From Erwinia sp. JUb26 (lineage in GTDB: Bacteria > Pseudomonadota > Gammaproteobacteria > Enterobacterales > Enterobacteriaceae), in NCBI RefSeq assembly GCF_003751505.1, contig NZ_RJVB01000007.1, positions 62,001 to 126,000 of the forward strand: DNA of 64,000 nt, given 5' to 3'. Below the pieces are notes generated by a model that worked only from the letters and a program-made list of their open reading frames with translations, ran no database searches and had not been told where the DNA came from. Below, piece after piece: positions 1 to 10,659 of the stretch (positions are counted from its first letter, which is position 1; each line of letters opens with the position of its first letter). Both the position numbers and the translations under genes were made by a program.

Positions 1-213
1 ACCGGCGTGTATGCCGTTTCTTACAGCTTTCTTAAATATTTTAAAGCCTGGTTTTATGCTGCGAAAAATAAGCAGTAAGCGCGATGACTGCTATTAGTTA
101 AATAACGATGAAACGACAGTAGCCGGTATACCATCATTGATAAAGCTGTTTCGGCACGGGTATCGGTATTTACACGGCGCTTGTACAGGCATTTCAACCA
201 CCGATTTGACTGG

Positions 214-361
214 AGACTAAACTGCCTGTACGGCAGTAAACTACTCAACAGCGCCGTCACTATCACAGCAACGTTTCTAAGCTGCCTGTACGGCAGTGAA
301 CTGCTCATACATCTATCCTGCCGACCGCAGTCATTTTTAAGCTACCTGTTCGGCACCCCAA
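214..361 (-). CRISPR. Degenerate type I-F CRISPR mini-array (3 repeats, 2 spacers)
   Basis: Three 28-bp repeats lie at 214-241, 274-301 and 334-361, separated by two spacers of exactly 32 bp (242-273 and 302-333). Read on the minus strand, the middle repeat starts GTTCACTGCC, has the core GTACAGGCAG and ends TTAGAAA, which is the type I-F (Yersinia/Pectobacterium) repeat as I know it. The left copy keeps the stem but has a changed TTAGTCT end. The right copy differs in the stem and in its first six bases. The 28+32 periodicity is seen directly. No cas gene is in the window and only 24 bp separate the array from the next gene, so there is no room for a normal leader on that side. It looks like a relic or orphan array. 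Confidence 0.8.
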
Positions 362-385
362 TCAATTTCTTTAGTCGGCCAGAAG

Positions 386-1168
386 CTAAACCAGAATCAC
401 CTTCTTACCTTTTTTCTTCAGGCTGTTAACCGTGTCTTCCGGTGCTTCGCGGTCGCTGATAACGGTATCGATTTTCTCCACCGGCAGCACGATGTTGTAG
501 CCCTTACGGCCAAACTTCGTCGAGTCGGTCAGCACGATCACCTGCTGCGCCGCTGCAGCCATTACGCCGCTGATGGCATAGCCTTCGTTAAAGGTAGTGA
601 TGCCGTTCTCATCATCCAGTCCGTCCGCGCCGACAAACATCAGGTTGGCCGACACGTCACGCAGCGCGTATTCGGCAATATTACCGTGTAGCGAAACGGT
701 TTTATGCCGCAGGGTGCCGCCGCAGATTACCAGGGTGATGTCTTTATTTTCAAAAAGAATATTCGCCGCGGGCAGGCTGTTGGTGATCACCGTAATGCTG
801 CTCATCGCCACCAGTTCTTCAGCCAGCAGTTTAGTGGTGCTGCCGCTGTCGAGGATCACGGTATCTCCTTCCCGCACCAGCTTTGCTGCCTCAATGGCGA
901 TACGCCGTTTCGGATCGGCAGCCAGCTGGTAGCGATCGGTCAGGCTGATCTCGCGGGTTTCCACTGTGGTTTCGGCTGGAGCCGAACCTTCTTTGCGCGC
1001 GGCACCGCCATGAAAACGGCTGAGCAGCCCGCGTTCTTCCAGCAGTCGCAAATCGGCCCTGACGGTCACTTCCGTCACTCCCAGCCTGGCGGAGATATCG
1101 TTCACCAGCACGCTGCCGGTGCGGTTCACCATTTCGATTATTTTGTTTCTGCGTTCGAAGGTATTCAT
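386..1168 (-). CDS. gatR: DeoR-family transcriptional repressor, probable galactitol regulator
   Basis: A 260-residue DeoR-family regulator. The start (MNTFERR) is set by an AGGAGT ribosome site just upstream, which makes the 36 codons open before it untranslated. Residues 1-60 form the DeoR winged helix-turn-helix (RRNKIIEMVNRTGSV, then VTEVTVRADL). The rest is the sugar-phosphate sensor domain with the typical IILDSGSTT and FVGADG motifs. It is divergent from gatZABCDY across a 309-bp region carrying ACGAAAG repeats, so it most likely represses that operon and is relieved by a pathway phosphate ester. In E. coli gatR lies at the other end of the operon. The family is certain; the galactitol assignment rests on position. 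Confidence 0.8.
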   Translation of the reverse strand: MNTFERRNKIIEMVNRTGSVLVNDISARLGVTEVTVRADLRLLEERGLLSRFHGGAARKEGSAPAETTVETREISLTDRYQLAADPKRRIAIEAAKLVREGDTVILDSGSTTKLLAEELVAMSSITVITNSLPAANILFENKDITLVICGGTLRHKTVSLHGNIAEYALRDVSANLMFVGADGLDDENGITTFNEGYAISGVMAAAAQQVIVLTDSTKFGRKGYNIVLPVEKIDTVISDREAPEDTVNSLKKKGKKVILV

Positions 1169-1202
1169 CAACACTCCTTTGAGCTGGTCGAAGAATCCTA
1201 AA

Positions 1203-1416
1203 ACGAAAGGAATAGAAAGTAAAACAAAAATCTCAGGATTGTGAGCATGCACCGAAGCTGTAGAGGTTCGCGACAACGCCCCTGTCGCTAACTTACTGTT
1301 TTGGCGATATAAAAATCAATTCGTACATCAATTCTTCGGTATATTAACCAAAAGAAAGAAAACGAAAGATAAAGAATGGTTTCGAAAATAAATAGATCAC
1401 GATCACACAACGAAAG
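1203..1416. promoter_or_regulatory. gatR-gatZ divergent control region with repeated DeoR-type operators and a possible CRP site
   Basis: The 309-bp gap between gatR and gatZ contains three direct copies of ACGAAAG, at 1203-1209, 1362-1368 and 1410-1416. Their complement CTTTCGT matches the TTTCGTTT core typical of AgaR/GatR/GlpR-type operators. Overlapping the third copy, the minus strand of 1392-1409 reads TGTGATCGTGATCTATTT, one good and one poor half of a CRP site. Copies flank both promoters, as expected for joint repression. Regulator identity is inferred. Confidence 0.5.
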
Positions 1417-1477
1417 GAAAGAGATTGTGCCGTTTGCGAAAATTAACGATTGTTTACGCATACTTTCGGAGGACGTG

Positions 1478-2773
1478 ATGAAAACGATAATTCAGCAACA
1501 TAAAGACGGTCTGGACTGCGGTATCTGCTCCGTGTGTTCTGCTCATCCCCTGGTGATTGAAGCCGCACTGCGCTTCGATCTCGACAGCCAGCGGCAGGTT
1601 TTGATCGAGGCTACCTCAAATCAGGTTAACCAGTTCGGCGGCTACACCGGCATGCGTCCGGCTGCCTTCCGCGATTACGTGCTGGCGATTGCCCGGCGCG
1701 TCGGCTTCCCTGAACAGCGGCTGATCCTCGGTGGCGATCACCTCGGACCCAACTGCTGGCAGCATGAGCCAGCGGAACAGGCGATGGAAAAATCCCGGGT
1801 GCTGATTGCGGAATACGTACAGGCCGGCTTCAGCAAGATCCATCTGGATGCCTCGATGTCCTGCGCAGAAGATCCGGTGCCATTGCTGCCGGAGACCGTC
1901 GCGCAGCGCGCCGCCGAACTCTGCCGTATTGCCGAAGAAACGGCAACGCCACAGCAAAAAGCGTTACTGACCTACGTAATCGGCACCGAAGTGCCTGTAC
2001 CGGGCGGTGAAGCCTCGGCCATCCATGAGGTCCACGTTACCCGCCCGGAAGATGCGGCACACACGCTGGCGTTGCATCATCAGGCCTTCCGTGAAGCCGG
2101 TCTTGAACAGGCCATTCCGCGCATTATCGGCCTGGTGGTCCAGCCGGGCGTGGAGTTTGACCACAGCAGCGTGATCCATTACCAGCCGTCGCAGGCACGG
2201 GCGCTGAGCGAGTTTATTGACTCGACGCCAGTGGTGTATGAAGCACACTCCACCGACTATCAGACCCGCAGCGCCTATCGTGCACTGGTGAAAGATCACT
2301 TTGCCATTCTGAAAGTCGGCCCGGCGCTGACCTTCGCGCTGCGCGAAGCGATTTTTGCCCTGGCCAATATCGAAAAAGCGCTGGTTGCACCTGAGAAACA
2401 GAGCCAGATCCTTGCTGTAATCGACCAGGTGATGCTGGACGAGCCGGGCTACTGGAAAAAATACTATCGCCCGGCGTTCAGCCAGTCGCTGGTGGATATC
2501 CACTACAGCCTGTCGGATCGCATTCGCTACTACTGGCCGAATGGCCGTATCAGCGATGCGCTGAGCGCGTTGACTGAAAATCTTAACCAGCAGGCAATCC
2601 CGCTGGGGCTGCTGAGCCAGTATCTGCCCAAGCAGTTCGACCGCGTGCTGACGGGCTCCCTTGCCGCAGATCCGCACTCGCTGATTATCGACAAAATCCA
2701 GGACGTACTGCGCGACTACGCGTGGGGCTGTAACCCTGAAGTCACCCAACCAAAAGAGGTAAGCCATGCATGA
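1478..2773 (+). CDS. gatZ: D-tagatose-1,6-bisphosphate aldolase, non-catalytic subunit GatZ
   Basis: A 431-residue GatZ/KbaZ-family protein. The start at [12 protein letters not shown] follows a CGGAGGA ribosome site; the open frame extends 34 codons upstream without one. Recognisable family stretches include [12 protein letters not shown] near residue 16, [16 protein letters not shown] near 50 and GGDHLGPN near 85. In E. coli, GatZ has no activity of its own but is required for full activity and stability of the GatY aldolase. It heads the operon and overlaps gatA by 8 bp, which indicates translational coupling. Partner gatY is last in the operon, whereas in E. coli it precedes gatZ. Confidence 0.93.
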   Translation: MKTIIQQHKDGLDCGICSVCSAHPLVIEAALRFDLDSQRQVLIEATSNQVNQFGGYTGMRPAAFRDYVLAIARRVGFPEQRLILGGDHLGPNCWQHEPAEQAMEKSRVLIAEYVQAGFSKIHLDASMSCAEDPVPLLPETVAQRAAELCRIAEETATPQQKALLTYVIGTEVPVPGGEASAIHEVHVTRPEDAAHTLALHHQAFREAGLEQAIPRIIGLVVQPGVEFDHSSVIHYQPSQARALSEFIDSTPVVYEAHSTDYQTRSAYRALVKDHFAILKVGPALTFALREAIFALANIEKALVAPEKQSQILAVIDQVMLDEPGYWKKYYRPAFSQSLVDIHYSLSDRIRYYWPNGRISDALSALTENLNQQAIPLGLLSQYLPKQFDRVLTGSLAADPHSLIIDKIQDVLRDYAWGCNPEVTQPKEVSHA

Positions 2774-3224
2774 CTACCGTCTGATCGTCTCTTCGGCGAT
2801 GAATTTTTCCAGCGCCACCGATGCCCTGCGGCATATCGGTGAGCGCATGGTGCAGGAGGGGCTGTGCCGCGCCAGCTATCCTGCCGCGCTGCTGGAACGA
2901 GAAGCCACGTATCCCACCGGGATTGCGCTTGATGGCCATGCGGTAGCGATCCCCCACTGCGATGCTTCGCACGCCATTGCACCGGCTATCTATCTGATCC
3001 GCCCGGAAAAAACGGTGGCGTTTCAGCAGGCGGATGATGACGGCAGTATCAACGCCGAGCTGATTATTGCCCTGGTGGTGACCCACCCGCAGGAGCAGCT
3101 CAAGCTACTGCGGGCGCTGTTTGGCCAGCTGCAGCAGCCGGAGTTTATCAGCAGCCTGCTTAACGCGGCGGAAGATGATGTCGCGCACTGTTTTAGCGAA
3201 CGAATCCTGGCTGCTGCGGCATAA
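2766..3224 (+). CDS. gatA: PTS galactitol-specific EIIA component
   Basis: A 152-residue PTS EIIA of the mannitol/fructose-nitrogen fold. The phospho-accepting histidine is in [10 protein letters not shown] (His64). It takes phosphate from HPr and passes it to the cysteine of GatB in the cytoplasm. It starts inside the 3' end of gatZ. The GatZ-A-B-C order matches the E. coli operon, and GatA/B/C as separate polypeptides is the galactitol-family arrangement. Family and role are confident; galactitol specificity follows from the co-located gatD and aldolase genes. Confidence 0.92.
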   Translation: MHDYRLIVSSAMNFSSATDALRHIGERMVQEGLCRASYPAALLEREATYPTGIALDGHAVAIPHCDASHAIAPAIYLIRPEKTVAFQQADDDGSINAELIIALVVTHPQEQLKLLRALFGQLQQPEFISSLLNAAEDDVAHCFSERILAAAA

Positions 3225-3260
3225 CGTTATCCCTGACCCTGCAAACGGAGAATAAAAAAA

Positions 3261-3545
3261 ATGAAACGCAAAATCATTGTTGCCTGCGGCGGTGCCGTTG
3301 CTACTTCGACGATGGCCGCTGAAGAAATTAAAGAGCTGTGCGATGAGAACCACATTGAAGCCGAGCTGGTTCAGTGTCGGGTGAACGAAATCGAAACCTA
3401 CATGGACGGCGTCCACCTGATCTGTACGACGGCGCGCGTCGATCGGCAGTTTGGAGATATTCCCGTGGTACACGGCATGCCGTTTATCTCCGGCGTGGGT
3501 ATCGACGCGCTGCGGGATAAAATCCTGACCATTCTGCAGGGGTGA
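3261..3545 (+). CDS. gatB: PTS galactitol-specific EIIB component
   Basis: A 94-residue EIIB with the phosphocysteine loop at its N-terminus: [13 protein letters not shown], so Cys9 is the phosphorylation site. It relays phosphate from GatA to the sugar bound by GatC. Length equals the family norm (94-95). It lies 36 bp after gatA, with an ACGGAGAAT ribosome site, and 4 bp before gatC. No irregularity is seen. Confidence 0.93.
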   Translation: MKRKIIVACGGAVATSTMAAEEIKELCDENHIEAELVQCRVNEIETYMDGVHLICTTARVDRQFGDIPVVHGMPFISGVGIDALRDKILTILQG

Positions 3546-3549
3546 TCTC

Positions 3550-4923
3550 ATGTTTACGGAAATAATGCGTTATATCCTCGACCTCGGACCAACGGTGATG
3601 CTGCCTTTTGTGATTATCATTTTCTCCGTCAGCCTGGGGATGAAGGTGGGGGATGCGTTTAAGTCGGGCCTGCATATTGGTATTGGCTTCGTCGGTATCG
3701 GGCTGGTGATTGGGCTGATGCTTGATTCCATTGGTCCTGCCGCCAAAGCGATGGCGGCCAACTTCGAAATCGGTCTTGAGGTGGTGGATGTCGGCTGGCC
3801 GGGGTCGTCACCGATGACCTGGGCGTCGCAGATTGCGCTGATTGCCATTCCTGTCGCCATTGGCGTCAACATCCTGATGCTGGTGACCCGCATGACGCGG
3901 GTGGTGAATGTCGATATCTGGAATATCTGGCATATGACCTTCACCGGCGCGATGGTGCACATTGCCACCGGCTCCTACTGGCTGGGCATGCTCGGCGTGG
4001 TGGTTCACGCGGCGTTTGCCTACAAGCTCGGTGACTGGTTTGCCCGCGACACGAAAAACTTCTTCGATCTCGACGGCATTGCCGTGCCGCACGGCACCTC
4101 CGCCTATATGGGGCCGATTGCGGTGCTGGTGGATACCTTGATCGATAAGGTGCCGGGTCTGCGCCGTATTCACTTCAGCGCCGACGATGTGCAAAAGCGC
4201 TTTGGCGCCTTCGGTGAGCCGGTGACGGTCGGTTTTATCATGGGGATCATTATCGGCCTGCTGGCGCATTACGATGCGAAAGACGTGCTGCAGCTGGCGG
4301 TAAAAACCGCCGCGGTGATGCTGCTGATGCCGCGAGTGATTAAGCCGATTATGGATGGCCTCAATCCGATTGCGAAGCATGCCCGCAAACGTCTACAAGC
4401 ACGTTTTGGCGGCCAGGAGTTTCTTATCGGACTCGACCCTGCGCTGCTGCTGGGACAGACCTCGGTGGTTTCTGCCAGCCTGATTTTTATCCCGCTTACT
4501 ATCCTGATTGCGGTGGTGCTGCCGGGGAATAAGGTCCTGCCGTTCGGTGACCTGGCGACCATCGGCTTCTTTGTGGCGATGGCAGTGGCGGTGCATCAGG
4601 GCAACCTGTTCCGCACGCTGATTTCCGGTACGGTGATCATGAGCATCACTCTGTGGATCGCCACCCAGACCATCGGGCTGCATACCCAGCTGGCGGCCAA
4701 CGCCGGTGCGCTGAAGGCGGGCGGGCAGGTGGCTTCGATGGACCAGGGCGGTTCACCGATCACTTACCTTCTGATCCAGCTGCTGACCTGGCAAAACGTC
4801 ACGGCGTTGGTGGTGATTAGCCTGATCTACCTTGCCGGTGTGTTGCTGACGTGGCGCCGCGCCCGCAGCTTCAGCACCCCGCCGGAACCCACGCTTTCCA
4901 GCTCTAAAACCCTGTCTGAATAA
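3550..4923 (+). CDS. gatC: PTS galactitol permease EIIC component
   Basis: A 457-residue integral membrane protein of the EIIC-GAT family with many hydrophobic segments from residue 12 on (for example MLPFVIIIFSVSLGMKVGDAF and HIGIGFVGIGLVIGLML). It moves galactitol across the inner membrane while phosphorylating it with GatB. The conserved loop around IAVPHGTSAYMGP (about residue 176) is typical of the family. It is preceded closely by gatB and followed after 39 bp by gatD. Confidence 0.93.
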   Translation: MFTEIMRYILDLGPTVMLPFVIIIFSVSLGMKVGDAFKSGLHIGIGFVGIGLVIGLMLDSIGPAAKAMAANFEIGLEVVDVGWPGSSPMTWASQIALIAIPVAIGVNILMLVTRMTRVVNVDIWNIWHMTFTGAMVHIATGSYWLGMLGVVVHAAFAYKLGDWFARDTKNFFDLDGIAVPHGTSAYMGPIAVLVDTLIDKVPGLRRIHFSADDVQKRFGAFGEPVTVGFIMGIIIGLLAHYDAKDVLQLAVKTAAVMLLMPRVIKPIMDGLNPIAKHARKRLQARFGGQEFLIGLDPALLLGQTSVVSASLIFIPLTILIAVVLPGNKVLPFGDLATIGFFVAMAVAVHQGNLFRTLISGTVIMSITLWIATQTIGLHTQLAANAGALKAGGQVASMDQGGSPITYLLIQLLTWQNVTALVVISLIYLAGVLLTWRRARSFSTPPEPTLSSSKTLSE

Positions 4924-4962
4924 ACTGCGGGGGGAGATCCCCCGCCATTCTGGAGTTCACTC

Positions 4963-6881
<1,919 letters not shown>

Positions 6882-6946
6882 CCTGGCCGACCGACTACCC
6901 GCGTAACGAGCGTAAGGCAGAGTACCCTGGCTGCCTCTAATGAGTG

Positions 6947-7765
6947 TTACTGCCGGGAGTAAGCCGCAGCTTCCCTGAACAGCGCATCGTCGGGACGGAT
7001 GCCGGTATACAGGGCAAACTGCTCCACCGCCTGGATGGCAAACACCGCCGCGCCGGTAATCACGGTTTTATCTTTCTCCCGCGCGTAGTGCACCAGCGGG
7101 GTGATTTCCGGCAGCGCCACGACTTCAAAAATGACTTTGGCCGCGTCAACCTGGCGCGGTGTGAACGACATCAGTTCTGCTTCCGCGCTGCCGCTCATGC
7201 CGGTCGGCGTGGCGTTAATCAGCAGGTCGGGCTGGAGGTCGCCCAGATCTTCACGCCATTCAAAGCCGTACAGTGCCGCCAGCTCGCGTCCGCTTTTCTC
7301 ATTGCGGGCAATAATATAGCCCTGATTAAATCCGGCATCCTTCAGCGCTGCCGCCACGGCTTTGGCCATGCCACCGCTGCCGCGCAGGGCGAAGGTCAGC
7401 CCGGGATCGACCTGATGCTGCTTCAGCAGGCTGGCAATAGCGATGTAGTCGGTATTGTAAGCCTTCAGATAGCCGTTGGTGTTCACGATGGTATTCACCG
7501 AATCAATCGCCTTCGCCGACGGATCCAGCTCATCGACCAGCGCAATGACGTCCTCTTTAAACGGCATGGAAATCGCACAGCCGCGAATGCCCAGCGCCCG
7601 TACGCCGCCGATAGCAGCGGGTAGATCGGTGGTGGTGAAGGCTTTATACAGGTAGTTGAGATCCAGCGCGTCGTAGAGATAGTTATGGAAGCGGGTGCCA
7701 AAATTTCCCGGGCGGGATGCCAGCGACATGCATACCGTCGTGTCTTTGTTCAGCTGTCGGGTCAT
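6947..7765 (-). CDS. Shikimate-dehydrogenase-like oxidoreductase (SdhL/HI0607 type)
   Basis: A 272-residue AroE-superfamily NAD(P)-dependent enzyme. The catalytic lysine is in SMPFKE (Lys70) and its partner aspartate in NTDY (Asp106). The nucleotide-binding turn is GSGGMAKA (129-136). The text closely follows the Haemophilus HI0607 'shikimate dehydrogenase-like' subgroup (NKDT.LCMSL, NFGT.FHNYLYD, GVRALGIRGC), which has low shikimate activity, so the true substrate is unknown. It converges on gatY and is divergent from the SgrR-type gene. The ribosome site AGGACCGC supports the start. Confidence 0.82.
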   Translation of the reverse strand: MTRQLNKDTTVCMSLASRPGNFGTRFHNYLYDALDLNYLYKAFTTTDLPAAIGGVRALGIRGCAISMPFKEDVIALVDELDPSAKAIDSVNTIVNTNGYLKAYNTDYIAIASLLKQHQVDPGLTFALRGSGGMAKAVAAALKDAGFNQGYIIARNEKSGRELAALYGFEWREDLGDLQPDLLINATPTGMSGSAEAELMSFTPRQVDAAKVIFEVVALPEITPLVHYAREKDKTVITGAAVFAIQAVEQFALYTGIRPDDALFREAAAYSRQ

Positions 7766-7871
7766 GGATGCGGTCCTGTGATCGATGAAGGAGGATTGCC
7801 GTTCGGTGCAGAATGGACTAAAAAGGTGAGATTAAAAACAGCTGGATTTTCTCGCTCAAGGTTCCTCTTTT

Positions 7872-9635
7872 ATGTACGGTCAACGACTTGAACACCACTA
7901 CCTGCGGCTGCTGACGCTGTTTCCCGCTCGCGAAGCCGTGACAACCCTGCAGGCGCTGGCAGATTCGCTGTGCTGCAGTAAGCGCCATATGCGGGCACTG
8001 CTGGTAAAAATGCAGAGTGAGGGCTGGCTGAACTGGCAGGCTGCGCCGGGGCGCGGTCGGCAGGCACAGCTGAAGCTGCTGCGCGATGAGCAGCAGCTTA
8101 AAGTGGAAAAAGCGGATCGTTTACTGGAAACGGGGAACCTTGCCGCCGCCGTTGAGCTGCTGGGCGAGGAAAAAAGCCGCCTCGCCAGCCTGCTTCGTAC
8201 CCGGCTGGGCTATCGCATTGATGATGACTATCAGTCGCTGCGTATTCCTTATTACCGCGAAATGCTGAACCTCTGCCCCGGCACGCCGCTAAGGCGCTCG
8301 GAGAACCATCTGGTGCGGCAAATTTTTAGCGGACTGACGCGCATCGATCCGCAAAGCGGCGAAGTTGAAAGCGATCTGGCCCACCGCTGGCGTCGGCTGG
8401 ATGCGCTGCGCTGGCGTTTTTTTCTCCGCCGCGGCGTGCGCTTTCACGATGGCCGTGAGATGACCAGTGAAGATGTGGTTGCCTCGCTCTCCCGCAGCGC
8501 GGCGCTGCCGTTATTTTCACATATTAAACGGGTGATGGCGGAGGGCACGCTGAGCGTGATCGTCGAACTGCACCACGCCGACGATCGGCTGCCGCTGCTG
8601 CTGAGCGATCCCGCCGCGCTGATCCTGCCCGCCGATCGCGAGCGGAACGATGATTTTGCCGCGCACCCGGTCGGTACCGGCCCTTACCGGGTGATCGAAA
8701 ACGATCGCTGGCACCTGAAGATGCAGGCATTCGAGCACTATTTTGGCCTGCGCGGGCTGCTGGATGAAGTCGAACTCATCGTCTGGCCGGATGTCGCTCA
8801 TGCGGCGGCCAGCGAACAGTTTATACCCGCTGGCCAGCCCGCCGCGTGGCTCAGTTCCAGCATCAGCGATATCGCCTATGTTTCCGGCGAGGCCGAAAAG
8901 TTTACCGGTAAGCCCTCCGAGCCGCTGGCGGAGATGTTTCTGGAGCAGGGCGGCTATTTTCTGCTGTGCGACAGCCGTTCGCGCCACTGGCAGGCCATCG
9001 AACGGCGGCGCTGGCTGCGCGAAATTCTCAGCCCGTGGCAGCTGGCATCGCAGCTGGTGGAATCTATCAGGCCGCTGTGGGTGCCAACGGGCAGCCTGCT
9101 TCCCGCCTGGTTTCACTGCATAGATGAGGGCCGCAGTGATTCCCCGTTTGCCGCCGCTGAATCGCAGCCTCACGGCGCCGTGCTGCGGCTGGCATGCCAT
9201 CGGCAGCATCCTGAATACGCGATGCTGACGGCGATGATACGGAAAAACCTGGCGGCGGAAGGGATCGCGCTCGATATGGTGGAGCTGGACTACCCGCAGT
9301 GGGCGAGCGGCGAGGCCGAGGTCGATTTGTGGCTGGGTACGGTGAATTTTCCCGTGCCGGAGCAGTGGAACGTCGGTGCCTGGCTGCTGGGCATGCCGCT
9401 GCTGCAGCCGCATATCTCCGGCGGCGATCCCGAACGATTTCAGCTCTGGCAGCAGCAGTGGCGCGACGGCACGATCGACTCCCGCCAGTTGGTGCAGCAG
9501 GTGGTCGGCGCAGGCTGGCTACAGCCGCTGTTCCATCACTGGATGCGGTTGAAGGCCCCGGAGAACGCGCAGGGGATCCGTCTGAATAATCTGGGCTGGT
9601 TTGATTTTCAAAGCACCTGGATGGAGCCGGAATAG
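7872..9635 (+). CDS. SgrR-family transcriptional regulator with solute-binding domain
   Basis: A 587-residue two-domain protein. The first ~100 residues form the SgrR N-terminal winged helix (LADSLCCSKRHMRALLVKMQSEGWLNW, GRGRQAQL). Residues from about 150 on form a family-5 extracellular-solute-binding fold (LVRQIFSGLTRIDP, HDGREMTSEDVVASL, PVGTGPYR) with no signal peptide, so it senses a cytoplasmic ligand. E. coli paralogues are SgrR (551 aa, glucose-phosphate stress) and YbaE. Neighbours here do not include sgrS or sgrT, so it is probably not orthologous SgrR. Target genes may be the divergent dehydrogenase; this is inference. Confidence 0.82.
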   Translation: MYGQRLEHHYLRLLTLFPAREAVTTLQALADSLCCSKRHMRALLVKMQSEGWLNWQAAPGRGRQAQLKLLRDEQQLKVEKADRLLETGNLAAAVELLGEEKSRLASLLRTRLGYRIDDDYQSLRIPYYREMLNLCPGTPLRRSENHLVRQIFSGLTRIDPQSGEVESDLAHRWRRLDALRWRFFLRRGVRFHDGREMTSEDVVASLSRSAALPLFSHIKRVMAEGTLSVIVELHHADDRLPLLLSDPAALILPADRERNDDFAAHPVGTGPYRVIENDRWHLKMQAFEHYFGLRGLLDEVELIVWPDVAHAAASEQFIPAGQPAAWLSSSISDIAYVSGEAEKFTGKPSEPLAEMFLEQGGYFLLCDSRSRHWQAIERRRWLREILSPWQLASQLVESIRPLWVPTGSLLPAWFHCIDEGRSDSPFAAAESQPHGAVLRLACHRQHPEYAMLTAMIRKNLAAEGIALDMVELDYPQWASGEAEVDLWLGTVNFPVPEQWNVGAWLLGMPLLQPHISGGDPERFQLWQQQWRDGTIDSRQLVQQVVGAGWLQPLFHHWMRLKAPENAQGIRLNNLGWFDFQSTWMEPE

Positions 9636-9704
9636 TCGCCGGGGGCGCGGTCGCCGCAGCCCGCTGTTGCAAATGCGGCAATGACTGATTATCTTGTGGT
9701 TCAC

Positions 9705-9766
9705 AAGGTGATGGTGTTCCACCTTTCCCAACCGCCCTGCTCGCAAGGGGCTGATGACGCCTGATA
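9705..9766 (+). promoter_or_regulatory. Fluoride riboswitch (crcB RNA motif)
   Basis: The sequence AGGTGATGGTGTTCCACC, then AACCGCCC, and after a short loop GGGGCTGATGACGCCT, reproduces the conserved blocks of the crcB-motif aptamer: the GGNGAUGGNGUUC stem, the AACCGC pairing strand and the GCUGAUGACGCCU strand. It ends 86 bp before the crcB start codon. A following CCTGAC...GTCAGG stem (about 9769-9800) may be the expression platform. Fluoride binding should raise crcB expression. Confidence 0.87.
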
Positions 9767-9851
9767 ACCCTGACCGTTAACACGAGGTCGGCGTGTCAGG
9801 TCATGCGTTTTCTGCCCGCTGGCACCCCGCCTCGAAAGTGCTGAGGATTGT

Positions 9852-10229
9852 ATGCTGAAACCTTTACTGGCCGTAATGATTGGCGGCTGCGCCGGCTGTG
9901 TGATCCGCTGGCTGCTTGCCGTGCGGCTGAATTCCCTGTTTCCTAATCTGCCGCCCGGCACGCTGCTGGTTAACCTCGTGGGGGGGCTGATTATCGGAGC
10001 CGCAATGGCGTGGTTTATCCGTAATCCACAGCTGGATCCGGCATGGAAGCTGCTGATTACCACCGGCCTGTGCGGCGGCATGACCACGTTTTCCACCTTC
10101 TCGCTGGAGGTCGTTACGCTGCTGCAGGCGGGAAACTACCTCTGGGCGCTAACGTCCGTTCTGGTCCACGTCATCGGATCGTTGCTGATGACCATCGCCG
10201 GTTTCTGGCTGGTATCACTGCTGTTCTGA
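9852..10229 (+). CDS. crcB: Fluoride ion channel CrcB/Fluc
   Basis: A 125-residue four-helix membrane protein that works as an antiparallel dimer exporting fluoride through the inner membrane. Family signatures are GGCAGCVIRW near the N-terminus, PPGTLLVNLVGG (about 36-47) with the channel asparagine, and the central GLCGGMTTFSTFSLE (about 74-88) supplying the sodium site and phenylalanine box. Length matches the family. The fluoride aptamer directly upstream confirms the function independently. Confidence 0.96.
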   Translation: MLKPLLAVMIGGCAGCVIRWLLAVRLNSLFPNLPPGTLLVNLVGGLIIGAAMAWFIRNPQLDPAWKLLITTGLCGGMTTFSTFSLEVVTLLQAGNYLWALTSVLVHVIGSLLMTIAGFWLVSLLF

Positions 10230-10237
10230 ATAAAGCC

Positions 10238-10265
10238 GGTGCACTGCCTTCAGGGCAGTGCATTT
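10238..10265 (+). terminator. Intrinsic terminator after crcB
   Basis: Nine-base-pair stem TGCACTGCC / GGCAGTGCA with a TTCAG loop, followed by TTT, 10 bp after the crcB stop. The T tract is short, so strength is uncertain. Confidence 0.6.
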
Positions 10266-10306
10266 GATGCGGTTCCTTCGTCGCTGTCTGAAAGTCAGTA
10301 TTTGCT

Positions 10307-10338
10307 GTCCGAATAACGTTATTAGTAAATATTCGGAC
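10307..10338. promoter_or_regulatory. Inverted repeat upstream of the DUF1471 gene
   Basis: GTCCGAATA (10307-10315) and TATTCGGAC (10330-10338) are perfect inverted arms around a 14-bp centre, 52 bp before the DUF1471 start codon. It could be an operator for a dimeric regulator or a leader hairpin. No regulator is recognised for it. Confidence 0.4.
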
Positions 10339-10390
10339 ATGGAATAATGGCTGTATTCAGATTTACCTCAACGACGATAAGGAATCGGAA

Positions 10391-10648
10391 ATGAAAGGAA
10401 TGATATTGCTCACCTCTCTGTTGTTCACTGTTTCAGCTTATTCTGCCAGTGAAATATCCAGGGTGGATGATATTTCCCATCATGAAGTTAAATGCGGGGT
10501 GATATCCGTTTCCCGTATTGATGCCACATCGGATGAACTGATGAAATTACTCTCAAAGAAAAGTGATGCATTGGGATGCCGATATTTCGCTATCACCTCA
10601 TTCGAATCGGAAGGAAACAGTCGTGCCACCGCCGTGGTGTATCACTGA
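10391..10648 (+). CDS. DUF1471 (BhsA/McbA/YhcN-like) periplasmic stress protein
   Basis: An 85-residue exported protein. The signal peptide covers about residues 1-19 (MKGMILLTSLLFTVSAYSA). The mature part has the DUF1471 pattern: GVISVSRIDATSDELMKLL, then KSDALGCRYFAITS and a terminal RATAVVYH, comparable with GTISA...LEEQLAQKADEMGA...TAVIYK in E. coli BhsA. These proteins respond to envelope, acid, peroxide or metal stress and affect biofilm. It precedes the efflux operon by only 12 bp and may be co-transcribed with it. Confidence 0.8.
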   Translation: MKGMILLTSLLFTVSAYSASEISRVDDISHHEVKCGVISVSRIDATSDELMKLLSKKSDALGCRYFAITSFESEGNSRATAVVYH

Positions 10649-10659
10649 GACCATCATTA

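Noticed and set aside
142..200. Possible extra CRISPR repeat to the left of the array (AAAGCTGTTTCGGCAC and GTACAGGCA fragments)
   Set aside because: At the expected 60-bp spacing (154-181) the sequence does not match the repeat, and the fragments are short and out of phase.
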